DNA of 64,000 bases from Flavobacterium anhuiense (GCF_004151235.1 NZ_JUIV01000001.1:62001-126000), one strand, 5' to 3'; numbered from the stretch's first letter, positions 43,856 to 52,486 are shown. Numbers and translations: made by a program. The notes: generated from the sequence alone by a model not told the origin.

Positions 43856-45133
43856 ATGGAAAGTAGCCCAAGTAAGAAGAACTCATTAAAACATGTTCTT
43901 TTTGGAAGCCTTATTGGCACCACAATCGAATTTTTTGATTTTTATATTTATGCTAATGCAGCCGTATTAGTTTTTCCTCAATTATTTTTCCCTAGTTCAG
44001 ATTCGACAATGGCGACTCTGGAATCTTTAGCAACTTTCTCCATCGCCTTTTTATCGCGTCCGTTAGGCTCTGCATTTTTTGGACATTATGGAGATAAAAT
44101 TGGACGAAAATTTACTCTTGTTGCAGCTTTACTGACAATGGGAATTTCTACTGTGACAATTGGTTTTCTGCCAAGTTATGAAAGTATTGGTGTTGCGGCT
44201 CCGTTACTATTGATGCTTTGCCGATTCGGACAAGGAGTTGGTCTAGGAGGAGAATGGGGCGGAGCCGTCTTGCTTGCAATCGAGAATGCGCCTCCAAATA
44301 AACGTGCTTGGTATGGAATGTTTCCGCAATTAGGCGCTCCAATTGGATTGTTGCTTTCAGGCGGAACTTTTCTATTGCTGACTGATTCGATGAGTAACGA
44401 AGATTTTATGAATTATGGATGGAGAATTCCTTTTATTGCCAGTGCGCTTTTGGTAATAGTTGGTTTTTATATTCGAACAAAAATTACTGAAACGCCTTCG
44501 TTTGAAAATGCTAAAAAACAGGAAGAAGAAGTAAAAGTTCCATTTTTAGAGTTGGTGAAATCATATAAAAATCAGTTGATATTTGGAACTTTTGCAGCCA
44601 TTACAACATTTTTGGTTTTCTATTTAATGACAGTATTTACATTAAGTTGGGCAACTTCAGATTTAGGAATTGTTAAACGTGATGGATTGCTAATACAATT
44701 ATTCTCTGTATTGTTTTTTGCGCTTTTTATTCCAGTTTCGGCTGTAGTGGCAGATAAAATTGGCCGTCGTAAAATGCTTATTGCAGCGACAGCGGCAATT
44801 GCTGTTTTTGGATTTTTCTTTTCGTTTTTCCTGAAAGAAGGTAATATTCCATTGATTGCTACATTTGCCTGTATCGGAATGTCTTTGATGGGATTCACGT
44901 ACGGACCTTTAGGAACTTTTCTTTCTGAATTGTTTCCAACCAATGTTCGCTATTCGGGAGCATCATTAACGTTTAACATGGCAGGAATTTTGGGAGCAGC
45001 TTTTGCGCCAATGATTGCAATTTATTTGGCTAAGACCTATGATGTTAGTTATGTCGGCTTTTATTTAATTGCCGCTGCAATTATATCTTTAGTTTCCTTT
45101 TTGGTGATTAGCAAGGACGAGCATAAATTCTAA
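43856..45133 (+). CDS. MFS symporter (MHS family, ProP/metabolite:H+ type)
   Basis: A 425-residue transporter with 12 predicted membrane segments. GTTIEFFDFYIYANAAV near the N-terminus, the loop FGHYGDKIGRKFTLVAAL between segments 2 and 3, and LCRFGQGVGLGGEWGGAVLLAIEN are signatures of the metabolite:H+ symporter branch. It likely takes up a compatible solute or organic acid with protons. The start at 43856 is chosen because the promoter overlaps the longer frame. Confidence 0.9.
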   Translation: MESSPSKKNSLKHVLFGSLIGTTIEFFDFYIYANAAVLVFPQLFFPSSDSTMATLESLATFSIAFLSRPLGSAFFGHYGDKIGRKFTLVAALLTMGISTVTIGFLPSYESIGVAAPLLLMLCRFGQGVGLGGEWGGAVLLAIENAPPNKRAWYGMFPQLGAPIGLLLSGGTFLLLTDSMSNEDFMNYGWRIPFIASALLVIVGFYIRTKITETPSFENAKKQEEEVKVPFLELVKSYKNQLIFGTFAAITTFLVFYLMTVFTLSWATSDLGIVKRDGLLIQLFSVLFFALFIPVSAVVADKIGRRKMLIAATAAIAVFGFFFSFFLKEGNIPLIATFACIGMSLMGFTYGPLGTFLSELFPTNVRYSGASLTFNMAGILGAAFAPMIAIYLAKTYDVSYVGFYLIAAAIISLVSFLVISKDEHKF

Positions 45134-45155
45134 ACGGTTTATTTCAAAATATTTC

Positions 45156-45189
45156 AAAAGCAGTAATGTAAAAAATTACTGCTTTTTTT
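45156..45189 (+). terminator. Intrinsic terminator of the MFS gene
   Basis: AAAAGCAGTAAT (45156-45167) pairs with ATTACTGCTTTT (45175-45186), with a 7-nt loop and a T-run. Confidence 0.85.
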
Positions 45190-45204
45190 GTTTGTTTTAA
45201 AAAG

Positions 45205-45226
45205 TATTTAGATATTTGTCTAAATA
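45205..45226. promoter_or_regulatory. Palindromic operator for the ArsR-type regulator
   Basis: TATTTAGA and TCTAAATA are perfect inverted 8-mers separated by 6 nt (TATTTG). The site lies just upstream of the ArsR ATG (45237) and overlaps the expected promoter. This fits an autoregulated repressor. Confidence 0.7.
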
Positions 45227-45236
45227 TTTAAATGAT

Positions 45237-45491
45237 ATGAATGAAATTTTCAAAGCATTGAATGATGCAACCAGAAGGGAAATTTTGGATTTGTTAAAAG
45301 AAAAAGATATGTCGGCAGGGGAAATTGCTGATGCTTTTAATATTTCAAAGCCAAGTATATCTCATCATTTAGATATTTTAAAACGAGCCGATTTAATTAC
45401 ATCTGAAAAAAATGGGCAATTCATCATTTACTCCATCAATACCACCATAATGGAAGATGTTTTGCAATGGATACTAACCTTTAAACAATAA
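45237..45491 (+). CDS. ArsR-family transcriptional repressor (SdpR-like)
   Basis: The start is the ATG at 45237, since the in-frame TTG at 45216 lies inside the operator. The 84-residue winged helix has FKALNDATRREILDLLKEKDMSAGEIADAFNISKPSISHHLDILKRADLITSEKNGQFIIYSINTT. It has no metal-binding cysteine motif, which is typical of the SdpR group. The next gene encodes an SdpI-like protein, 3 nt after its stop, matching the sdpRI arrangement in Bacillus. There SdpI senses the toxin SdpC and binds SdpR to the membrane. Confidence 0.9.
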   Translation: MNEIFKALNDATRREILDLLKEKDMSAGEIADAFNISKPSISHHLDILKRADLITSEKNGQFIIYSINTTIMEDVLQWILTFKQ

Positions 45492-45494
45492 AAA

Positions 45495-46154
45495 ATGAAT
45501 TTAGAATTTAAAAAAGAGCTTCCTTTAATTGGAATTGTTTTGATTCCTTTTGTTTATTTAGCAACGATTTGGAAAAGTCTGCCAGAGATAGTTCCAATTC
45601 ATTGGAATTCTAGAGGAGAAATAGATGGCTGGGGAAATAAATTGACTCTGATCGCTATACTTTTTATGCTTCCAGTTTTAACTTATATCGTTTTGTCTTT
45701 TATCACAAAGATTGACCCTAAGAAAAGAATGTCTTTGATGGGAGGGAAATTGTATCAGCTTAAATTTATTTTGGTTTTATTTATGTCTCTTTTAGCCTTA
45801 TTTATTATTTACAGTACAAAAAGTCAATCTGTTTCCAGTCCAAGTTTTGTTTTCGCTTTAGCAGGCGCTTTGTTTATGATCTTGGGCAATTATTTTAAAG
45901 TAATACGCCCTAATTATTTTATTGGAATAAAAACACCATGGACTTTAGAAAATCAGGAAGTATGGAAAACAACACATGTATTTGCTGGAAAACTTTGGTT
46001 TGTTGGTGGTTTAATTATCATTTTAGGAAGCTTGATTTTTGAAAGTTCTGTTTTCTCCAAAGCATTTTTAATCATTGTATTTACTATAGCAATTGTTCCT
46101 ATAGCGTATTCTTACTTAAAGTATAGAAGTTTGAAAAAGAAAGAGCAATTATAA
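45495..46154 (+). CDS. SdpI-family membrane protein (immunity/sensor)
   Basis: A 219-residue membrane protein with six predicted segments. An N-terminal DUF1648-type motif (VPIHWNSRGEIDGWGNK near 33-49) and a C-terminal SdpI signature (IGIKTPWTLENQEVWKTTHVFAGKLWFVGG near 138-167) are both present. SdpI gives immunity to the toxin SdpC and takes part in signal transduction. Here there is no sdpABC toxin gene nearby, so the gene may protect against another peptide or may have a different role. It is translationally linked to the repressor upstream. Confidence 0.92.
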   Translation: MNLEFKKELPLIGIVLIPFVYLATIWKSLPEIVPIHWNSRGEIDGWGNKLTLIAILFMLPVLTYIVLSFITKIDPKKRMSLMGGKLYQLKFILVLFMSLLALFIIYSTKSQSVSSPSFVFALAGALFMILGNYFKVIRPNYFIGIKTPWTLENQEVWKTTHVFAGKLWFVGGLIIILGSLIFESSVFSKAFLIIVFTIAIVPIAYSYLKYRSLKKKEQL

Positions 46155-46165
46155 AATTAGAAATT

Positions 46166-46225
46166 ATGATAAAAGTAATAGTTATCCTAGTAGAATTGGT
46201 AATGCATTATATTGTAAAGGTTTAA
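46166..46225 (+). CDS. Possible 19-codon micropeptide downstream of sdpI-like gene
   Basis: An ATG at 46166 opens a 19-codon frame rich in Val, Ile and Leu (starts MIKVIVILVEL, ends VKV) that stops right before the operon terminator. It is small and there is no clear ribosome binding site. It could be a random frame, a leader or a toxin-like peptide. Low confidence; listed because of its position in an immunity-type operon. Confidence 0.25.
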   Translation: MIKVIVILVELVMHYIVKV

Positions 46226-46258
46226 CAAAAAAGGTTCACTTATACGAACCTTTTTTGT
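46225..46258. terminator. Bidirectional terminator of the sdp-like operon
   Basis: ACAAAAAAGGTTC pairs with GAACCTTTTTTGT (46225-46237 and 46246-46258) with an 8-nt loop. It also lies downstream of the convergent T9SS protein gene. Confidence 0.85.
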
Positions 46259-46267
46259 TACAGAGAA

Positions 46268-48868
46268 TTATCGTTTTAAAGAAAAATGCCCTCGAAATTC
46301 TGTTCCATTTATTCTGGTAGCAGTAAACCAATAATCTGAAGCAGGTTCTGGATTTCCTATATAAGTTCCGTCCCAAGAATTATTTAATCCTAGTTCTTTA
46401 ATAAGTTTTCCGTAGCGATCGAATATTCTAATAGACGAATTTGGAGCCAAATAATCAGGATCGATTGTCCAAGTGTCATTAAAACCATCGCCATTTGGCG
46501 TAAAGAATTTTGAATAGGGAAGGTCGTTAACCAAATGATGACAATCTCCAGCTGTGGCCTCTAAAATGTTTATTGTTACAGGAATTCTGTCGCTTTCACA
46601 AGTGTTTATTGTTTGAGAAGCGTAATAAGTAATTCCATTTTCTAGAGAAGTTGATTCTGATAAACTATTTGTAGAAGAAGAACCTTCATACCATTTGATG
46701 TTTTGACCATCAATTTGAATATCACTAATTTTTGCATTTTTCTGAATGCAGAATTGTTGTGGAGAATCTGCTATTGGAACTTGAATTTCATCTATTTTTA
46801 CTTTAACAGCAAATAGCTCACTTTCACAGTTGTTCAGAGTTTGTGTAACATAATAAGTATTATTTTGTAACAAAGTCGTTTCTGGTAAAATATTTCCATT
46901 TGACGGAGCATCATACCATTTAAGAGATGTTCCAGTTATATCCAGATTTGCTAGTTTGGCAAGTTCGTTACTGCAAAATTGCACATCATTATTTCCAACT
47001 GGCGTAGGAGTGTCATACACATGAACTAGAATTGGCGTTCTATCACTTTCACATGCGACGGTCTGCGATACATAATATACTTTGTTATCTTCTAAGAGAG
47101 TTGTGCTTGGCAAAACGCTAGCAGACATATAAGTGTCGTACCATTTTAGATTTTGACCAGTTACCTGAATTTCGCCTAAAGTAGCATTTTGCTTTTTGCA
47201 GAATGAAGGAGACTTCGTCTCTGTTGGTGGCGCTGGAACATTAGTAATAGTTACTTTTACGGCTAATCTTTCGGTTTCACAATTATTTGATATCTGAGAA
47301 GCATAATAAGTTTTTCCATCTTCTAGATTGGTATTGCCAGATAGAATATTTCCATTTGTTAAACTATCATACCATTGAATTTCACTGAAATTAGGTACTA
47401 AATTGGAAACAGTAGCATTTTGACTTGCGCAGAAAAGCTGATTTTCATCTCCTTCAGGTTTTGATGGGTCACACGGACTAAGTCTGAGCACAAAACCATC
47501 AGAAGTAGTAACGATTCCTCCATTCAAAGAACTTAATGAGTAAGTGGCAGGTCCGGGATCAAAATCACAATTCCAATTAAAATCGCCTAAAACATAAATG
47601 TTTTTATTTTTAATTTGAATATCTTTTACCAACGAACGATAATTAGAAATAAACATATACGCTTTTTCAAAATTTCGATTAGAATCAAATTTTATTACAT
47701 AACCAGATCCATATTGAATTGACCCATTTGGATTTTCTAAGAAAAAAGAATTTGCAGAAGGATCGGCATCTACTTTACCCGCAAAAGCTCCAGCAACATA
47801 TATATTGTTTTGAAAATCACTTTCAATTTTCCATATTTGAAAGTCTGCAGAAAACTGAGCGACAAAATATTCTTTTACATCCAAATAATTACCATTACTA
47901 TCTAGCCATAAGACAAATTTTTGAGCTGATGTATTTACGACATTCGGTGAAGGGTCGACATCTATAGCGCCTTGGTAAACATTATTGGTTCCGGCTATAA
48001 TAATATTTCCTTTTTTATCTATATGAAAAGTATTTTCAGATTGTTGTAAAAGTTTTTTCTCCCAAATGACATTTGCATTGTTAGTGTTTATATTAAAAAC
48101 AGTGGAGGTATAATTACCTTGGTTATAATTATTTAATATAGCGATAATATTTCCATCGGCTTTTGTCTGAATTTTGATATCGCTTGAACCTGGATCATCA
48201 AATATCTTTTTCCAAATAAAATTTCCTGAGTTGTCTAGTTTTAATATATATAGACCAATATTATTTTGCGATTCAAATTTAACAGGGGTGTTATTTATTT
48301 CAATAGTTTTTGGGTTTACAAACCAGCCACTGATGATAAAATTATTTTGATTATCTACGTCAAAATTATAAATGAAAAATGAACCATTGTTTTTTATTCT
48401 GGTTCGGGATAACTCATTTCCATTTGCCGAAAGTTTTACAATTGTGTAGTAATAACTTATTTCATTGTTGACAAATTGAGAAGTTTGTAAAAAAAGATAG
48501 ATATTGCCATCGCTTCCAATTTTAATATGATAAGCGTATTGGCCAGATTTTAAATCTCCAAAAGTCTTTCCCCAAACGTAATTACCATTTCGGTCAAGTT
48601 TTATTAAATAAATATCTCTGAAAGGGGAAAAAGGAGTAGACAAATTATTGATAATCTGAGTGCCATTTGGCGTCGGATCCAGATCGTATGTATAAGATTG
48701 TGCCACTCCGATAGAATAGGAATTGCCATTATCGTCAACAGCTAAGGCCTCTGCTTCATCGGTCTGTTGGTTTCCAATTTGTCTCACCCAGCTTAAATCT
48801 TGCGCCATAGTTGCATTTTGGAAGAAAATGGAAAACAAAACAAAAATAAAAAGTAATTTTTTCTTCAT
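46268..48868 (-). CDS. Large secreted T9SS type B substrate with propeller and Ig-like modules
   Basis: An 866-residue secreted protein with a signal peptide ending near ATMAQ (residue 22). Residues about 23-465 form a beta-propeller-like array (SBBP-type blades such as DIYLIKLDRNGNYVWGKTFGD). Residues about 470-765 hold four tandem Ig-like modules of about 75 residues, each with FC, KWYD/QWYD and YYASQ/YYVSQ...CES patterns. The C-terminus (SKFFTPNGDGFNDTW to FRGHFSLKR) is the gliding-motility-type CTD of type B T9SS substrates. The protein should be exported and fixed on the cell surface, perhaps as an adhesin or in gliding. Confidence 0.9.
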   Translation of the reverse strand: MKKKLLFIFVLFSIFFQNATMAQDLSWVRQIGNQQTDEAEALAVDDNGNSYSIGVAQSYTYDLDPTPNGTQIINNLSTPFSPFRDIYLIKLDRNGNYVWGKTFGDLKSGQYAYHIKIGSDGNIYLFLQTSQFVNNEISYYYTIVKLSANGNELSRTRIKNNGSFFIYNFDVDNQNNFIISGWFVNPKTIEINNTPVKFESQNNIGLYILKLDNSGNFIWKKIFDDPGSSDIKIQTKADGNIIAILNNYNQGNYTSTVFNINTNNANVIWEKKLLQQSENTFHIDKKGNIIIAGTNNVYQGAIDVDPSPNVVNTSAQKFVLWLDSNGNYLDVKEYFVAQFSADFQIWKIESDFQNNIYVAGAFAGKVDADPSANSFFLENPNGSIQYGSGYVIKFDSNRNFEKAYMFISNYRSLVKDIQIKNKNIYVLGDFNWNCDFDPGPATYSLSSLNGGIVTTSDGFVLRLSPCDPSKPEGDENQLFCASQNATVSNLVPNFSEIQWYDSLTNGNILSGNTNLEDGKTYYASQISNNCETERLAVKVTITNVPAPPTETKSPSFCKKQNATLGEIQVTGQNLKWYDTYMSASVLPSTTLLEDNKVYYVSQTVACESDRTPILVHVYDTPTPVGNNDVQFCSNELAKLANLDITGTSLKWYDAPSNGNILPETTLLQNNTYYVTQTLNNCESELFAVKVKIDEIQVPIADSPQQFCIQKNAKISDIQIDGQNIKWYEGSSSTNSLSESTSLENGITYYASQTINTCESDRIPVTINILEATAGDCHHLVNDLPYSKFFTPNGDGFNDTWTIDPDYLAPNSSIRIFDRYGKLIKELGLNNSWDGTYIGNPEPASDYWFTATRINGTEFRGHFSLKR

Positions 48869-48975
48869 ATAAGAAATTTAATTGTTCCAAATGTAATTAA
48901 ATATCCACAAAACCGAATTAAAAATTAGAAGTCAGATGAATAAAATCTTTTCATTAAAAAGTCCTCAATAACCCG

Positions 48976-48983
48976 TATTTTTG
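48976..48983 (+). promoter_or_regulatory. -7 box for the radical SAM gene
   Basis: TATTTTTG is an exact -7 box, 19 nt before the TTG start at 49003. It supports the TTG start. Confidence 0.5.
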
Positions 48984-49002
48984 CAAAAAAAATAATTCCC
49001 TT

Positions 49003-51228
49003 TTGAAAACGAAACTTTTTGTAATTACGCCGCCTTTTACCCAACTGAATACACCGTATCCGGCAACGGCGTATATAAAAGGTTTTCTGAATACCAAAAA
49101 TATTGAATCGGTTCAAGCTGATTTGGGGATTGATGTGATTTTGGAATTGTTTTCGAAAAAAGGACTTATTGATTTGTTTGATGTTTCAGGTTTCAAGTTT
49201 CAGGTTTCAGGTTCTGAAATCTCAGACAATTCGAAGCGTATTTTTGCCCTTCAAGACGAATATGTCAAAACGATCGATTCTGTAATTCAGTTTCTTCAAG
49301 GGAAAAATCCAACATTGGCTTTGCAGATTTGTCAAGAAGATTTTCTGCCCGAAGCTTCTCGTTTTGCGCAATTGGAAGAACTCGATTGGGCTTTTGGAAC
49401 AATGGGGACTCAAGACAAAGCAAAACATTTGGCGACTTTATATCTCGAAGATATTTCAGATTTTATTGTCGAATGTGTAGACGAAAATTTTGGCTTCAGC
49501 CGATATGCTGAACGTTTAGGACGAAGTGCCAATTCGTTTGACGAATTATATGCAGAACTTCAGAAAGAGCCAACTTATATTGATTCAATTTTAATTTCGC
49601 TTTTGAAAACTAAAATTGAAGCCATAAAACCGACTTTATTTTTAATTTCTGTTCCTTTTCCTGGAAATTTATATAGTGCGTTTCGTTGCGCGCAATGGGT
49701 AAAACAAAATCATCCTGAAATTAAGATTTCGATGGGAGGAGGCTTCCCAAATACAGAATTGCGTTCACTTTCTGATAAACGCGTTTTTGAGTTTTTCGAT
49801 TTTATCACTTTAGATGATGGAGAAGTTCCAATTGAGGAATTAATTTTCAATTTAGAAAATCCAAATTCTGTCACTTCGACCGAAGTAGAGAAGCGTTATA
49901 AACGAACATTTTTATTAGAAAACGGAGAAGTTGTATATAAAAATAATTCTCTAAAACACGATTATAAACAATCTCAGGTCGGAACTCCGGATTATTCAGA
50001 TCTTCCTTTGGATAAATACATTTCGGTTATCGAAATTGTGAATCCAATGCACAGAATGTGGAGCGACGGAAGATGGAATAAACTCACAATGGCGCACGGC
50101 TGTTATTGGGGAAAATGTACTTTCTGCGATATTTCTTTAGATTATATTAAAGTTTACGAACCTGTTGCTGCAAGTCTTTTATGCGACAGAATCGAAGAAC
50201 TAATCGAGAAAACAGGTCAAAATGGATTCCATTTTGTAGATGAAGCTGCACCGCCAGCTTTAATGCGTGCTTTAGCGCTTGAAATCTTAAAAAGAAAACT
50301 AGCTGTAACTTGGTGGACCAATATTCGTTTTGAAAAAAGCTTCTCAAAAGATTTATGTCTCTTGTTAAAAGCTTCTGGATGTATTGCAGTTTCAGGGGGT
50401 TTAGAAGTAGCTTCGGATCGATTATTGAAATTAATTGACAAAGGCGTAACGGTTGAACAAGTTGCCAAAGTAACACGAAATTTTACCGAAGCCGGAATTA
50501 TGGTTCATGCGTATTTGATGTACGGATATCCAACTCAGACGATTCAGGAAACAGTTGATAGCCTTGAAATGGTTCGCCAATTGTTTGAAGCGGGAGTTTT
50601 ACAGTCAGGGTTTTGGCATCAGTTTGCTTTGACGGCTCATAGTCCAGTAGGATTATATCCAGAGCAATTTGGCGTGACCAAAAAAACGGAAGTAATTGGA
50701 ACTTTTGCCAATAACGATATTGAATATACTGATGCAACAGGAATCAATCACGATAAATTTAGTTTCGGATTAAAGAAATCGCTTTTTAATTTCATGCACG
50801 GAATCTGTTTTGATTACGAATTGCAGGAGTGGTTCGATTTTAAAATTCCGAAAACCAAAATCCATCCTGATTTTATTTTTAATGCTCTCGAAGAACAAAA
50901 CGATTTCAATACAAAACCAAATGCAAAAGTGATTTGGCTTGGCGGAAAACCTTCTGCAGAGACTTTTACAAAATCAAAAAAAGGAAGAAGCTGGGAAATG
51001 ATGTCGCTCACTTTTCACGATAAAAAAGAAAGTTTCGATATTCAAACCAGTAAAGAAGAAGGCGAGTGGCTAGTTTCCATTTTGTCGAAAATAGGGGTTT
51101 CGGGTTCTAAAAATTATACTTTTCAAGAAGTCAAAAATGATTTTGAAACCGAATTGGAAGATTTCGAATTGTTTTGGTATTCTAAACCTGTAAATACTTT
51201 ACGCGAATTTGGGTTATTGGTGCTTTAA
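49003..51228 (+). CDS. B12-binding-type radical SAM protein with CX4CX2C cluster
   Basis: A 741-residue protein starting at TTG 49003, right after a -7 box. The N-terminal half is a Rossmann-like (B12-binding type) region (PFTQLNTPYPATAYIKG, LISVPFPGNLYSAFRCAQWVK, ISMGGGFPNTELRSL, TLDDGEVP). The radical SAM motif is at C367, C372 and C375 (HGCYWGKCTFCDI): CX4CX2C rather than the usual CX3CX2C. Further parts of the barrel include HFVDEAAPPALMRA, SGGLEVASDRLLKLI and MYGYPTQT. A heptamer array is embedded in frame at residues 61-70. The reaction is unknown; B12-radical SAM enzymes often methylate or rearrange unactivated carbon. It ends 4 nt inside the convergent MBL gene. Confidence 0.85.
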   Translation: MKTKLFVITPPFTQLNTPYPATAYIKGFLNTKNIESVQADLGIDVILELFSKKGLIDLFDVSGFKFQVSGSEISDNSKRIFALQDEYVKTIDSVIQFLQGKNPTLALQICQEDFLPEASRFAQLEELDWAFGTMGTQDKAKHLATLYLEDISDFIVECVDENFGFSRYAERLGRSANSFDELYAELQKEPTYIDSILISLLKTKIEAIKPTLFLISVPFPGNLYSAFRCAQWVKQNHPEIKISMGGGFPNTELRSLSDKRVFEFFDFITLDDGEVPIEELIFNLENPNSVTSTEVEKRYKRTFLLENGEVVYKNNSLKHDYKQSQVGTPDYSDLPLDKYISVIEIVNPMHRMWSDGRWNKLTMAHGCYWGKCTFCDISLDYIKVYEPVAASLLCDRIEELIEKTGQNGFHFVDEAAPPALMRALALEILKRKLAVTWWTNIRFEKSFSKDLCLLLKASGCIAVSGGLEVASDRLLKLIDKGVTVEQVAKVTRNFTEAGIMVHAYLMYGYPTQTIQETVDSLEMVRQLFEAGVLQSGFWHQFALTAHSPVGLYPEQFGVTKKTEVIGTFANNDIEYTDATGINHDKFSFGLKKSLFNFMHGICFDYELQEWFDFKIPKTKIHPDFIFNALEEQNDFNTKPNAKVIWLGGKPSAETFTKSKKGRSWEMMSLTFHDKKESFDIQTSKEEGEWLVSILSKIGVSGSKNYTFQEVKNDFETELEDFELFWYSKPVNTLREFGLLVL
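49183..49210. repeat. GTTTCAG heptamer array inside a coding region
   Basis: Four tandem heptamers (GTTTCAG, GTTTCAA, GTTTCAG, GTTTCAG) lie within the radical SAM gene and are read as VSGFKFQVSG. The same heptamer array is intergenic at 26628-26648 and, inverted, at 26896-26909. Confidence 0.85.
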
Positions 51229-51989
51229 TATTCAATACATTCTCCGTCATTCGGAATAGAAGTCTTGGTTAAAAGACCATGATCTGAAAGAGCTGTTCTT
51301 AATTGCAGTCTTGTGGTTGGACAATGATTTAAAGCTTCTAAATGATTGGCGAGAACTTTTCCTGGCGCAAGTGTGACGAATTTCAAAATATCATCCATTC
51401 GCATTAATAATGGCTGACCGAAATCTAATCTTGCAGTTCCGCAGGCCACAATAGAAATATCGGGTTTAAATTGTGTTAGAACTTTTTCTACGTGTTCTGT
51501 ATAAATGGTATCAGAACTAACATAAATAGACTTTTGATCTGCCAGTTCGATAAGAAATCCCATTACATTTCCCATTAATTTAGCAACAAATCCGTAGCCA
51601 TGAATGGCTGGAATTCCAGTAATTTTTCCGTCTAGAAATTTTTGAGGTTCCCAATATTCCAAAGTCTGGATTACGCTAAGTCCTCGTTGTACAAGCGCTT
51701 TTTCATCTTTAGAACTGCAGATAACGGGAATGCTTTTTCTTCTCAAAAAAACTTCACCAGCTTTATCAATATGATCAGGATGTAAATGTGTAATCAAACA
51801 ATGCGTTACACGACTCAAGATATCACGGCTATTTTTTGGCAAAGCCACCAGCGGATTTCGTTTGGGTTTATATCTGAAAATAGTAAAAGGCGGAATTGTT
51901 TTTCTTTTACCTAACATTGGGTCAACTAAAATGACATGCTTTTCTGTTTCAATTACCAAAGAGGCATTTCGCAAATGATGTAATTTCAT
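51225..51989 (-). CDS. MBL-fold metallo-hydrolase
   Basis: A 254-residue cytosolic protein. LITHLHPDHIDKAG near residue 67 is the HxHxDH zinc motif; the start HHLRNASLVIETEKHVILVDPMLG is the UlaG-like type, and NHLEALNHC near 217 gives the last histidine. IYVSSDTIY and VACGTARLDF are also conserved. The substrate is unknown. Its 3' end overlaps the radical SAM gene by 4 bases. Confidence 0.9.
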   Translation of the reverse strand: MKLHHLRNASLVIETEKHVILVDPMLGKRKTIPPFTIFRYKPKRNPLVALPKNSRDILSRVTHCLITHLHPDHIDKAGEVFLRRKSIPVICSSKDEKALVQRGLSVIQTLEYWEPQKFLDGKITGIPAIHGYGFVAKLMGNVMGFLIELADQKSIYVSSDTIYTEHVEKVLTQFKPDISIVACGTARLDFGQPLLMRMDDILKFVTLAPGKVLANHLEALNHCPTTRLQLRTALSDHGLLTKTSIPNDGECIEY

Positions 51990-52084
51990 ATCCAGGAAAA
52001 TTAGATATTAAAAATACAAAGTTTTCTGAAAAATAATTTACAGATTTTTCTTTATTTTTAGCAGAATTGTTATTATTTGAATTT

Positions 52085-52390
52085 ATGCATTTACAAGAGG
52101 GTTTTCATACGTATTTTATTTATATTTTGACTAATAAAGCAAAATCTGTATTTTATGTTGGGGTTACTAATAATTTGAAAAATAGATTAATAAAACATAA
52201 AGACAATATTGCTTCTGGGAACAACACTTTTGCTTCAAAATACAATGTTGAGTTTTTATTGTACTTCGAAAAATTTACTTGGATTCAAGAAGCAATTGCA
52301 AGAGAAAAAGAGATAAAAGGCTGGAGAAGAGAGAAGAAAATAACGCTTATTAAAACGATGAATCCTAATTTAGAATTTCTAGATTATTAG
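52085..52390 (+). CDS. GIY-YIG nuclease-like protein
   Basis: From the ATG at 52085 this is a 101-residue protein; the in-frame TTG at 52067 is less likely. YFIYILTNKAKSVFYVGVTNNLKNRLIKHK is the GIY-YIG module (YIL and YVG in place of GIY and YIG), with the downstream EKEIKGWRREKKITLI giving the glutamate/arginine region. The YhbQ/URI-like single-domain members occur in many copies in flavobacteria. A role in DNA repair or mobile-element activity is possible, and it lies next to the IS. Its function is unproven. Confidence 0.85.
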   Translation: MHLQEGFHTYFIYILTNKAKSVFYVGVTNNLKNRLIKHKDNIASGNNTFASKYNVEFLLYFEKFTWIQEAIAREKEIKGWRREKKITLIKTMNPNLEFLDY

Positions 52391-52399
52391 TTGTGAAAA

Positions 52400-52486
52400 A
52401 AGTACTTCAAGTCTAGTTTGTCATTACTGAAAAATCTTTGAGGATACGGTATGTTATATAAAGTATTTCAAGTCTAGTTTGTCATT
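52400..52486. repeat. Direct repeat of about 26 bp before the palindrome
   Basis: AAGTACTTCAAGTCTAG (52400-52416, followed by TTTGTCATT) recurs as AAGTATTTCAAGTCTAG with the same following bases at 52461-52486, with one C/T change. The second copy leads directly into the palindromic repeat at 52476, so the first may be a partial duplicate. Confidence 0.65.

Noticed and set aside
44620..44943. A 107-codon reverse frame
   Set aside because: Shadow of the MFS transporter gene, with no domain and no start signal.
45495..46154. Part of a complete toxin operon (sdpABC)
   Set aside because: No sdpA, sdpB or sdpC-like gene lies within reach. Only the repressor and immunity-type genes are here.
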